Positions 53,254-63,000 of a DNA stretch of 64,000 nucleotides are shown here, in pieces. The DNA lies in assembly GCF_016772475.1 (NCBI RefSeq), contig NZ_CP068595.1, positions 1,550,001 to 1,614,000 on the forward strand, read 5' to 3'. Under the pieces are notes generated by a model that was not told where the DNA came from, did no database searches, and saw nothing but the letters and a program-made list of their open reading frames with translations. Source of the stretch: Paenibacillus sonchi (GTDB lineage: Bacteria; Bacillota; Bacilli; Paenibacillales; Paenibacillaceae). Made by a program: the position numbers and the translations under genes. Numbering within the stretch: the first letter of the stretch is position 1; each line of letters starts with the position of its first letter.

Positions 53254-56200
53254 CTATTCTCGGGCTGTTCCCGTTCTCGGTATGGTATAAGAAATCGTCG
53301 TCCCCTGGTCCGGCATGCTTATGACAGACAGGCCTGCCCCGTACATTTTGAGCAGCCGGCGCTGAATGTTGCGGAGGCCGATGCCTCCTTCGGACCGCTC
53401 TTCCGACAGAATATCAGCGATCCGCTCCAGCGTCATGCCGATGCCATCATCCGTTACGGCAACAACCAGATGACCGGGAAGCTGTCTGATGGACAAGGTT
53501 ACAGTACCGCCGGATTCCTTCTGCATCAGCCCGTGGTTCACGGCATTCTCAACAATCGGTTGAATGGAGAGCGGCGGCACCAGCGCCATCGTATCCTGCG
53601 GCAGATCAAAAACAATGTTGAGACGGTCATCAAAGCGTGCTTTTTCCAGGGCAAGGTACGATCTTACCAGCTCAAGCTCTTTCTCGATTGGCACGGTCTG
53701 TCCGCGGTTCTGGAAGTCGAAGCTGCTGCGCAGATACTGGCTTAGATCCAAGAGCAGCTCCGTTGCCATATCAGGATCATCGGGGCAGACCGAAATAATG
53801 GCATTCAGCGCATTGTACAGAAAATGCGGTTTGATCTGGGCCTGCAAAAAGGCGATTTCCGTCTGTACCGAGGTGCGGATGGATTTGCGCATATCCAGCA
53901 GCGTACGCACACGCGCCTTGAATTCGCGAAGATCTACCGGTGTACTCAGGTAATCATTGGCACCCGCCTCAAAGGCAGCCTGGATGTCCTCCGGCCGGTT
54001 GCTGGCTGTAAGCACCAGAATAGGCAGCTCTGAAAGGACAAACCGTTCGCGGATCGCCTTGCATAAAACAAAGCCGGACATCCCGGGCATGACCCAATCG
54101 GTAATAATCAGATCCAGTTCAGGAAAATCCCGCATTTGCAAAAGCGCCTCGGGACCGCTCTCCGCTGTGATGACCGTATGATTCTCCAGACGCAGCGCAT
54201 TGGCCAGCACCTGGCGGTTGACGGGATCATTATCCACGATCAGAATGAAGCAGCATTCTTCTCCGCCAAGGAGATGGGGCAGCCCGTCTTCCATTTCCAT
54301 AGCGGCTGCAGACTCCCATCCTGTAGGCTCCAGAATCTCCTGATCCGTAAAGGCTGTTTTCTCCTTTAATATCGGCAGTGTAAAGGTAAATTCCGAGCCT
54401 TCCCCGGGGTAGATTGCACTTCAATCCTTCCGCCGTTCAGCTCCACCAGCTTCTGGGTAATGCTGAGGCCCAAACCGAGCTCATGATAGGTTTTTTTGGC
54501 GTCCGCAGCATCTGGATCATAGGCATCAAAAATCGTTCCCAGACGTTCAGGCGCAATCCCCTGTCCGGTATCCGCCACGATGACGGCCACATACTCTTCT
54601 ATAACCCTGGCAGAGAGTGTTATCACACCTTTATGGGTATGGTTCACAGCGTTTGCCAGCAAATTGAACAGTATCTGGGACAGGCGTTCCTCGTCCGTCT
54701 CCAGCAGCGGCAGCGGCTCCGGCAGCTCCAGCCTGAACTCCAGGCCCCTCCTTGCGGATATGTGGCTGGTAACCTCCATGACAGAGGAAGCAACCATACG
54801 CAAATCCACTGCCTGCCGCTTCAGAAACAAATCCCCGTGGTTCAGCTTGGCGAAATCCGCCATGTCGTTGATTAACGAGCCCAGGCGTTTGCCCGTCGAG
54901 ACAATCATGGACAGCTGTTCCTTTTGCTGCGGACTTAGTGATCCTGAAGCGCCTTCACCCAGTGTCTGGGCCATATTCACAATGCCCTGCAAAGGCTTGC
55001 GCAGTTCATATGAGGTATCCGCCATGAAATCGTCCTTCAGGCCATCCAGGGTTACCAAACGGCGGGACAGCTGCTCTACCTCAAGAAACGAGGACTTGTA
55101 TTTGCGGGTCATTACTATGGCTTGAACGAACCCGAACAGGACGATCTCGTAAGAAACCACATTATAGCTGAGGTGCACACGGGATATGCTGATCAGATAA
55201 TACAGAATCACTACACTCAGGCTCTCAATGCTGACCATCATGAGAAACATATTTTTGGGTTGCTGCTTGGTGCCCTTGACCATGACATAGAGCACAAAGC
55301 TGAGGCTGACAGAACCCCAGGTGAGCAGCAGAGTCTCCAGGAAGCTGAAATAATAGGCAGGTACGCATACCGCGATAACCAGCAGCAGGGAAGTAATGAA
55401 CTTGGAAGCCTTCATCACAGCCTGGGGCATCGGATAATTAATGGAGTTGGCCACGTACCGGAGCAGATAATAGTAGACCAGCGTGGAAGAGATTAGCTGC
55501 AGCTTTAGTACGATTTCATAAGGCAGGCCGGGCAGGCCGCTGGCAATCAGCTTTTCTCCGTGGGTCAGAATATACACGAACGCCGACATGCAGAACAGGC
55601 CCAGATGCAGCGTGATTCCCCGGCCTTCCCTGACTCTGGAGAACATCAGCAGAAATATGGATAGAATGAAAAAACCGCACATCGCCGCGCCATCCGCAAT
55701 CAGCGCAAATTCCCGGTGCTTCAGAATGGCGGTCTGGTCTCCAATGATGACCGGCTGGACAATCCCGCCCGAAGAGTAGCTGTAATTGGACACTTGCACA
55801 ATGATCTCCAGCCTGTCCCCGGCGACAGAAGCAAAGCCCATATAAGGAATGTTATTCTGCTTGCCGGCGGAGACAGAACTGGACGGAATACCGCTGCTTC
55901 CAATTTCCTGACCGTTCATAAACACTTTGCTTGCCGTACGGATATTGCTCGTCCTCAGGCCGTATACGGCGGTTTCTCCTGGCGTGATCAAGGCCTGCAT
56001 CCGGTATGTGGCGTAGCCTTTAGCCGTCCTTTTGCCGCTCGCGGAAATATAATCATTCCATTTATCCGGGACATTGATCATTGTGGAGGCAGCAGGCGGC
56101 GGCCCGTCCCCCGGCTGGAAATCTTCGGGATCAAGCAGCATATTGCGGTAGAACTCCCACTCCCCGTTAAGCCTGACCAGACCATCCGATCCAAAGTCCC

Positions 56201-56336
56201 AATCGCGCAGATCCATAAGTCCATGCCGCAAAACCGGCTTATTCTGTGCATCCGTTATCAGTTGAACGGTTGAGAACAGCGGAAGAATGAGAACCAGCAG
56301 CAGGCTGCCTGCAATACTCAGCCAATATTTCTTCAT
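53254..56336 (-). CDS. 7TMR hybrid sensor kinase with two kinase cores and a receiver (frameshifted)
   Basis: A ~1027-residue sensor when one frameshift is repaired. Signal anchor; an extracytoplasmic jelly-roll 7TMR-DISMED2-like domain; seven TM helices (FALIADGAAMCGFFILSIFLLMF onward); a HisKA-like segment; HATPase (FNLLANAVNHTHKG, ADTGQGIAPERLG, GLGLSITQKLVE); a receiver (LIITDWVMPGMSG); and a second, LytS/YesM-type kinase core (QIKPHFLYNALNAI, PIVENAVNHGLMQ, DDGIGM, GGIGLRNIQRRL). The first phospho-His is Tyr (TSYELRKPL) and the receiver Lys is Thr (YLSTPVD). Adding one base to CCCC 54402-54405 joins the two frames. ATG 56336 has GGGAGGGG. Operon with the BTAD regulator. Confidence 0.88.
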
Positions 56337-56398
56337 CCTCTCTCCCCTCCCATCCGCGATTAGCAAATTATACCGTGGAACACTTTAATAGATAAAGC

Positions 56399-56434
56399 AA
56401 AAAAAGCCGATTCCAATTATATTTCGGAATCGGC
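56399..56434 (-). terminator. terminator of the xpt-pbuX operon
   Basis: GCCGATTCC (56406-56414) pairs with GGAATCGGC (56426-56434), followed on the minus strand by seven T. Confidence 0.88.
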
Positions 56435-56469
56435 CGATGGACTTTTTAGCGTTCAGGACTTGCAATATT

Positions 56470-57774
56470 TTACTTCACATGGACCTCGGGTACAGTGGCA
56501 GCCGGGGCTGCATTCTCCTGAGTTCTGGAGAGGAAGATATTCAGGATAATGGCCGTCAGCGAGCCGGAGACAATTCCGTTCTGAAGCAGCATTCTGGCGA
56601 ATTCCGGCAGCTGGTCGAACATGGAGGGCAGCACTGCTGACCCCAGCCCCACAGCGATACTACAAGCCGCAATCAGCAGGTTGCCGTCCTTGCGCAGGTC
56701 GACCTCAGAGAGGATCGACATCCCGGACGCCGCCACCGAACCGAACATGACAATCATCGCGCCGCCAAGTACGGCATTCGGCACCACGGTCGTCAGCGCC
56801 GCCAGCTTGGGCAGCAGTCCGAGCACGACCATAATTCCGCCCGCCGCAAAAATAACATTGCGCGTCTTGACGCGAGTCAGCGACAGCAGGCCGACATTCT
56901 GGGAGAACGCTGTATACGGGAAGGCGTTGAACAGACCGCCCAGCATGATCGCAAGCCCTTCGGAGCGCAGGCCGTTCACGACTTGTTTCTGCTCAACCTG
57001 CTGGTCCGTAGCCTTGCCCACGGCGAAATACACACCCGTTGATTCTACCATAGAGACGATGTTGACGATAATCATCGTGAAGATGGCGGCAATGCTGAAT
57101 TCAGGCCACCCGAAATAGAATGGCTGGGCAATGCTGACCCACGAGGCGCTGCCCACGGTAGAGAAATGAACGATACCCATCGCATAACCGATCACGGTTC
57201 CGGCCACGAGCCCGACCAGGACCGATACCGAGCGCATGAAGCCTGTCGTGAACCGGTTCACGGCCAGAATCACAAGCAGCGTGATGAGGCCCAGCAGCAG
57301 ATTGCGGGGCGCTCCGAAATCGGCGCTGCCCTGGCCTCCCGCCACATTGTTCATGGCTACCGGAATCAATGACAAGCCGATGATCGTGACTACAGAGCCG
57401 GTAACTACTGTAGGAAAGAACTTCAGCAGCTTTCCGTAGACCGGGGCTGCCAGAACGACGAACAAGCCGGAGATAATAATCGCGCCGTAGGCCGTCGCCA
57501 GATTAGAGCCTGAAGCGATGGCGATGATCGGGCTGACCGCAGTAAATGTGCAGCCCAGCACCACCGGAAGCCCGCTGCCGAAATGCTTGCTGCTGATAAT
57601 CTGCAGCAGGGTAGCCAGGCCGCAGGTGAACAGATCCGCCGCGATCAGGTAGGCCATTTGTGTTCCGCTTAGATTCAGCGCCCCTCCGACAACAAGCGGC
57701 ACAATGACCGCCCCGGCATACATCGCCAGCACATGCTGCAGCCCGAGGGCCAATATTTTCTGTTTGCTTAACAT
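56470..57774 (-). CDS. pbuX: xanthine/purine permease (NCS2 family)
   Basis: A 434-residue NCS2 nucleobase:cation symporter with about 14 TM segments. Family motifs: LGLQHVLAMYAGAVIVPL in TM1, GLPVVLGCTFTAVSPI, STGVYFAVGKATDQ, and the substrate-site QNVGLLSLTRVKTRNV. Follows xpt by 16 bp; the pair xpt-pbuX is the classical guanine-riboswitch-controlled xanthine salvage unit of Bacilli. ATG 57774 has AAGGAGAG; the open frame extends upstream into xpt. It imports xanthine (possibly uric acid or other oxopurines). Confidence 0.94.
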   Translation of the reverse strand: MLSKQKILALGLQHVLAMYAGAVIVPLVVGGALNLSGTQMAYLIAADLFTCGLATLLQIISSKHFGSGLPVVLGCTFTAVSPIIAIASGSNLATAYGAIIISGLFVVLAAPVYGKLLKFFPTVVTGSVVTIIGLSLIPVAMNNVAGGQGSADFGAPRNLLLGLITLLVILAVNRFTTGFMRSVSVLVGLVAGTVIGYAMGIVHFSTVGSASWVSIAQPFYFGWPEFSIAAIFTMIIVNIVSMVESTGVYFAVGKATDQQVEQKQVVNGLRSEGLAIMLGGLFNAFPYTAFSQNVGLLSLTRVKTRNVIFAAGGIMVVLGLLPKLAALTTVVPNAVLGGAMIVMFGSVAASGMSILSEVDLRKDGNLLIAACSIAVGLGSAVLPSMFDQLPEFARMLLQNGIVSGSLTAIILNIFLSRTQENAAPAATVPEVHVK

Positions 57775-57790
57775 TCCACACTCTCCTTGA

Positions 57791-58381
57791 TCATTTCTGC
57801 TGTATCCGGATTTCCGATGAAATGGATTTCCCCGGCGACATCGACGAGATTCTGGCCAGTGCATGGACAGCAATACCCCTGTCTTCAAGCAGGCTCCGGC
57901 CTTCCTGAAAGCTTTTCTCGATTACACAGCCCACGCCCAGCAGCTCTGCCCCCGATTCGTTCACAATATCCGCCAGTCCCACCAGCGCTGCCCCCGTAGC
58001 CAGAAAGTCATCGACAATCAGCACTTTATCCCCCGGACCCAGGTACTTCCGCGAGATGCTGATCCGGTAATCCTCCTGCCGGGTGAAGGAATGCACCGGT
58101 GCCGAATAGACGCCTTCGGACTGGGTAACAGCTTTCTTTTTCTTGGCATAAATGAACGGCACTCCCAGCGCAATTCCGGCTGCCATGGCGAACTGGATGC
58201 CGCTGGCCTCAACGGTCAGCACCTTGGTGACTGGCAGATGCCCGAAGATGCGCCCGAACTCCTCCCCAATTTGCAGTGCAAGCTGCGTATCCACCTGATG
58301 ATTCAAAAAGGAGTCCACCTTAAGCACTGTATCCGACAGAATGAGCCCCTCTTCCCTTATGCGTTCCTCTAAAACTTTCAC
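57791..58381 (-). CDS. xpt: xanthine phosphoribosyltransferase
   Basis: A 196-residue type I phosphoribosyltransferase: xanthine + PRPP to XMP. The PRPP loop is VLIVDDFLATGAALVGLADIV; substrate/PRPP motifs VTKVLTVEASGIQFAMAAGIALGVPFIYAKKKKAV. Family proteins begin MKVLEERIREEGLILSDTVLKVDSFLNHQVD, which fixes the start at GTG 58381; GGGAGGGG lies nine bases upstream. The open frame continues upstream to 58477 without such a signal. It is preceded on the same mRNA by a purine riboswitch. Confidence 0.95.
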   Translation of the reverse strand: MKVLEERIREEGLILSDTVLKVDSFLNHQVDTQLALQIGEEFGRIFGHLPVTKVLTVEASGIQFAMAAGIALGVPFIYAKKKKAVTQSEGVYSAPVHSFTRQEDYRISISRKYLGPGDKVLIVDDFLATGAALVGLADIVNESGAELLGVGCVIEKSFQEGRSLLEDRGIAVHALARISSMSPGKSISSEIRIQQK

Positions 58382-58492
58382 GCTGTAAATCCCCTCCCTT
58401 TTCAAGAACTGAACGGCTACGCCATCCTTGACTGAATAAATTTTTAGTTTAGCTATGCCTGGATAACCCTTTATCAATCCTTCGCCGACTCT

Positions 58493-58678
58493 AAGTGGAA
58501 AAAGGTTAACTAATTTGCCCCAGCACCCTGTTCTCCGCAGGTTAAGTGGAAAAAGGTTAACTAATTCAGCTCATTTCGCTCCTGACGAAGGAATATGACC
58601 TCATTAAGTTCCCTTTTTCCACTTAAATCTCTCAATTGTTGATTTTTAGGAGGAATAAGTTCCCTTTTTCCACTTAGC
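58493..58678. repeat. 51-bp repeat array in inverted arrangement (family C)
   Basis: Two forward copies of AAGTGGAAAAAGGTTAACTA (GTGGA at 58495 and 58546, 51 bp apart) face two reverse copies of TTCCCTTTTTCCACTTA (CCC at 58611 and 58662, 51 bp apart). It is nearly identical in layout to 47302-47485. It lies inside the presumed riboswitch-xpt leader mRNA, between the intrinsic terminator at 58837 and the xpt start, so it should be transcribed whenever xpt is on. Confidence 0.9.
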
Positions 58679-58836
58679 ATTGCTCACCTGCGTCTTACAA
58701 GTGCTAGTTGGAAAACGGCTATCGAATTGGCTAATTTTCATCCTTTTGGGTGAATCCGCTGAATTCGCGTCTGCTTATCCCCAACTTTACAAATATCTAA
58801 TCAACAAGAAAGGGAAATCATCATTTCCTAAACGGC

Positions 58837-58880
58837 AAAAAAGACAGATCTCCTTGAGGCTTCTCTCAAGTGAATCTGTC
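58837..58880 (-). terminator. riboswitch expression-platform terminator
   Basis: GACAGATTCACTTGAG and CTCAAGGAGATCTGTC pair (58841-58858 with 58865-58880, small internal bulge), followed on the minus strand by seven T. It lies about 110 nt downstream of the purine aptamer and before xpt, as expected of a premature terminator. Confidence 0.85.
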
Positions 58881-58992
58881 CTTCTGGGTTTTTGTCCCTT
58901 AGCGGTGTAACACATACCTGTGTCCGCATCGCTTGGACCAGCCTCTCTTATGCCATGGCATAAAAAAACGGAACCCTAGATGCGCTATTTCA

Positions 58993-59061
58993 CTCATAGT
59001 CGGATAATTGCAATGGTTATCCGGTAGAAACTTATGGGCCTTATTCCCAAGATTATATGAG
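58993..59061 (-). promoter_or_regulatory. purine (guanine-type) riboswitch aptamer
   Basis: The minus strand carries the complete purine aptamer: 5-prime CTCATATAATC, the J1/2 region, AAGTTTCTACCGGATAACC, and GACTATGAG closing P1 with CTCATA. The base before TATGAG in the specificity position is C (CCGACTATG), which pairs with guanine, xanthine or hypoxanthine; adenine riboswitches have U. It is about 610 bp upstream of xpt. Binding of guanine should favour the terminator at 58837-58880 and shut off xpt-pbuX. Confidence 0.92.
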
Positions 59062-59305
59062 TTATATGATAGTCTTTTATTAAAAACCTTCGTATATCTT
59101 ACACGCTCGGTACGATCCATACAAGCAAAATTTTAAATATTTTCAGGAGTTTTCCCTTCCTTTCATAGGAGTTTCATTTTTGTTCAAAAATCAGGGCCGC
59201 TGGGCTTCTGCTGGTTTATCTTCCTGCGGCACCCGGATTGCTCACCCTTCCCGGCTGAACGCATTAATGGTAAGGGAACCTATATTTACGGGAGGAATGA
59301 GGCGG

Positions 59306-59860
59306 ATGGCTAGACCGACACAGAAACGGCAGGACCGGATCATCGTCATTATCCAAAAAGGATCACGGAAGATCATTACCCGCACCCCGCTGGCGGGAGT
59401 AGACCGGCTGGTGTTCGTCATCAACAACCAGTATACCAATGCGGCGAATACCACACAGATTGCCAGCGGAGCCGGAAGAAGCAGCGCCAGCGGGAGCAAC
59501 GCAGCCATTGCATCACCCTTTACCCGCCAGCAGCAGAGTGTCGGGGCCGGAGGGGATGCAACAAATCTGGGAAGCAGAGGACAGCGCGGCAGCAAACCGT
59601 ATTTCCCGCTCCCCTGCTTGCACGGCAAAGAGGTAGTCGTTGTCATTAATAACCAGACCGTCAAGCTTCCCAAAGGCAGCAGGACCTCCTCAGCGACTCA
59701 AGTCGGCAGCGGGGGAGGAACGTACAGTGCAGGGGGAACCAACGCAGCCATCGACAGCCCTGCAACAAGACAGCAGCAGGCAGTCGGCGGCGGAACGGGC
59801 GGTCATGCCTTGAACAAGGCTGCCGCCAAGCGGCGGCGGAGCAGCAGCCGCCTCCGTTAG
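59306..59860 (+). CDS. Gly/Ser-rich protein with internal duplication
   Basis: A 184-residue basic, low-complexity protein with no signal peptide. Its centre contains two similar blocks: VFVINNQYTNAANTTQIASG ... SNAAIASPFTRQQQSVGAGG, and VVINNQTVKLPKGSRTSSATQ ... TNAAIDSPATRQQQAVGGGT. Each runs from a INNQ strand to a Gly/Ser/Asn-rich TRQQQ stretch. Such composition is found in spore-coat and surface matrix proteins, but no family is recognised, so the role is unknown. ATG 59306 is chosen with GGGAGG ten bases upstream; an earlier ATG at 59297 directly abuts the site. Codon use is like its neighbours. Confidence 0.72.
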   Translation: MARPTQKRQDRIIVIIQKGSRKIITRTPLAGVDRLVFVINNQYTNAANTTQIASGAGRSSASGSNAAIASPFTRQQQSVGAGGDATNLGSRGQRGSKPYFPLPCLHGKEVVVVINNQTVKLPKGSRTSSATQVGSGGGTYSAGGTNAAIDSPATRQQQAVGGGTGGHALNKAAAKRRRSSSRLR

Positions 59861-59899
59861 CCGCTTGCTGGACACAAACTCACGAATTTTCATAGACTG

Positions 59900-59942
59900 C
59901 ACCGGAAAGCCGCTGTAAATCAGCAGCTTTTCGGTGTTTTTT
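59900..59942 (+). terminator. Rho-independent terminator
   Basis: CACCGGAAAGC (59900-59910) pairs with GCTTTTCGGTG (59926-59936, one mismatch) with an inner CGCTG/CAGC stem, followed by TTTTTT. Confidence 0.8.
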
Positions 59943-60020
59943 CAGTGTTATGCTTTCATCGCCCCTCTATTAAAAGTATACTTAATCTCTATTGACAATA
60001 ACTGAACAAAGGCGGTAGAC

Positions 60021-63000
60021 ATGAAAATAAAACACCAGGTTTGGTTAGCGGCATTGCTTTCGATACTGCTGTTTGGCGGCATGATTACTATATCCATTAT
60101 GTATTTGGGAGGAATCCCGCAGGTGGTTGCGTTGGGGCTCGGCTTGGCTGGAATGGGACTGTCTATTGTCCTGATCATCAGCGTACTCGGGAATATTAGA
60201 CGCGGCATGGCCCGGATTCTGCAGATTTCCCGTGATATCTCCAGGGGCAACGTGGATACTTCGGTGCAGACGGATACAGCGCAGGATGAATTTGGGCAGC
60301 TGGCCGCTTCCTTCCACGCCGTAGCAGTGGATCTGCACCACAAAACTGCAGAAGAGCGCCGCCTGAGACTGATGGCTGAAGAGCAGGCCTGGATCAATGA
60401 CCAGGTTTCCGCAATGACCCTGCTGCTTCAAGGGTCTGTGCAGCTGCAGGCTGCGGCACGCATCTTCATCAGCAGGCTGGCGGAAGCGGTCCGCGGCAGC
60501 TATGGCGCCTTTTATTTGAAACGTCAGGACAAGCTGGTCTTTACTGCCGGTTACGCCTTCGATGAGGCCGCAAGCCAGCGTGAATCTTTTACCCTCGGCA
60601 GCGGGCTCATTGGTCAATGCGCGCTCGATCAGAAAGTCATTCTGCTGCAGGATCTGCCTCGGAATTACGTCAAAGTACACTCCGGGTTAGGCGACTCCCC
60701 GCCCTCCACGCTGATTGTGGTGCCTATTCTCTATGAGAATGACGTTGTCGCGGTAGTCGAGCTGGCGGCGATGGGTGAATTTTCGGCCAAAGAGCGCCAG
60801 TTGATTGAACGGAGCGGCCAGAACATGGGCATCTTGATTAATACCCTGGCCGATGTGGCCAGAATTGCAGAGCTTCTGGGTGAAACCCAACAGCAGAAGG
60901 AAGAGCTGGAGGCTCAGACCGAGGAGCTGCTGGCACAGACCCAAGAGCTCGAAGCACAAACCGAAGAGCTGCGTTTGCATACCGGGAAACTGCAGGAGCA
61001 GCGCGAAGAGCTGCATATGCAGGCAGACAGCCTGCTGAGCTCAAATGAACAGCTTCAACAGCAAATGGAGCTCACGGAGCAGCAGAAAGCAGAGATAGAG
61101 GCTCAGGCGGATGAACTGCTCGCCCAGACGAACGAGCTTCAGCAGCAGAAGGAAGAGCTTCTGGCACAGACTGAAGAGCTGTCCGCCTCCAACGAGCGGC
61201 TCCAGCTGCAGATGCAGCTGACTGAGCAACAGAAGATAGAGATCAAAGCCCAGGCGGAAGAGATCTTCAGGGCTGCCCAATACAAATCTGAATTTCTCGC
61301 CAATGTGTCCCATGAGCTGCGCACACCGCTGAACAGCCTGCTGATTCTGTCACAGATTCTCGCGGAGAACAAAGAAGGCAATCTGGGCACGAAGCAGCTC
61401 GAATATGTGCATACCATCTTCTCGGCAGGCAAGGACCTGCTGCAGCTGATCGATGAGATTCTGGATTTGGCCAAGCTGGAGGTCGGTAAAATGACACCGG
61501 TGATCGAACTGGTGTCATTGGCTGACCTCAGCAGCCATCTGTACCGCCATTTCGAGCAGCAGGCCAAAAAGAAAGAGATCCGCTTCGATGTCCACTGCGA
61601 CAGCAGACTGCCGGAACAGCTCCTGACCGATGGCCACAGGCTCCAGCAGATTATGAATAATCTGTTGTCCAATGCGGTCAAATTCACAGCGGAGCACGGC
61701 TCGGTCTCCCTCTCGATCCGCACCAAGGGAGAAGATGTTATCCTGGCTGTCAGCGATACCGGAATCGGCATTCCGGCGGCCAAGCTGGAGAGCATATTCG
61801 AAGCTTTCCAGCAGGCCGACGGCACAACCAGCCGCAAATATGGGGGGACCGGCCTCGGCCTGACCATCTGCCGCGAGCTGGCGTCCTTGCTGAATGGCCG
61901 GATCGAGGTGGATTCCACCGAAGGCAAAGGCAGCACCTTCTCCCTGATTCTGCCGGTGGTGGAGCCGGGAGAAGATGACCGCGCCCTGCCAGCCGCATCC
62001 TTTGAGGCGGCGGCAGGCGGAGAAGCCGCCGCATCCGGCAATACAGGGGCCGCTGTGGTACAGGGTTCTGCCTTCCGTGAATCCTTTGTTCCCGACATTT
62101 CCATCTCCAATCCCAAGCTGCTGCAATACGCAGAAATGGAGGATGACCGCGATAATCTGCAGAATGGAGATACCCTGCTGCTCATTATTGAAGAGGATGC
62201 CGAGTTCGCTGGAATTCTGCTGCGGCTGGCCTCAAGCAGAGGCTTCAAAGCCATTGTCGCCTTCAAGGGTGACCAGGGTCTGGCCTTGGCTCATGCATAC
62301 AAGCCGGATGCCATCCTGCTGGATCTGCATCTGCCTGTCCTCGACGGCTGGGCGATCATCAGCCGCTTGAAAAGCCGCCCGGAGCTGCGGCATATTCCGG
62401 TGCATGTCATCTCCGCTACCGGCCAGAACCAGCAGAGCCTTGCCATAGGGGCGCTCGCATTCTGGAAGAAGCCGGGCGACCAGGCTGAACTGGAGGCCGC
62501 ATTCCTGCAGATTGAGAGCTATATCCGGCGTCCGGTCAAAAGCCTGCTGATCGTCGAGGACGACCAGACCCTGCGAAGCAGCCTCGTAGAGTTCATTGCG
62601 CATCCGGATGTGCACATTGTGGCCGTAGAGACTGGCAGGGAGGCCTTGGAGCAGCTGTCCAGCCATCATTTTGACTGCATGGTGCTGGATCTTGGCTTGT
62701 CGGATATCTCCGGCTTCGGCCTGCTGGAGCAGATCAAAACCAACCGTAAGCTGCAGACTCTGCCGGTCATCATTTACACGGGCAAGGATCTCAGTAAAAA
62801 TGACGAGCAGCGGCTGAAGCATTACGCGCAGAGCATTGTGATCAAGAATGTGCGCTCAATGGAACGCCTGTACGACGAGACAGCGCTGTACCTGCACCGC
62901 AAGCATGCCGATCTGCCGCCGGATAAGCAGCAGCTGATTGAGAAACTGCATAATCCGGAGGCAGCCTTTGCCGGAAAAAGCATTTTGCTAGTGGATGATG

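Noticed and set aside
61139..62266. 375-residue minus-strand frame inside the hybrid kinase
   Set aside because: Arises from biased codon use opposite the kinase and receiver domains; no family features, and the plus-strand protein is complete.
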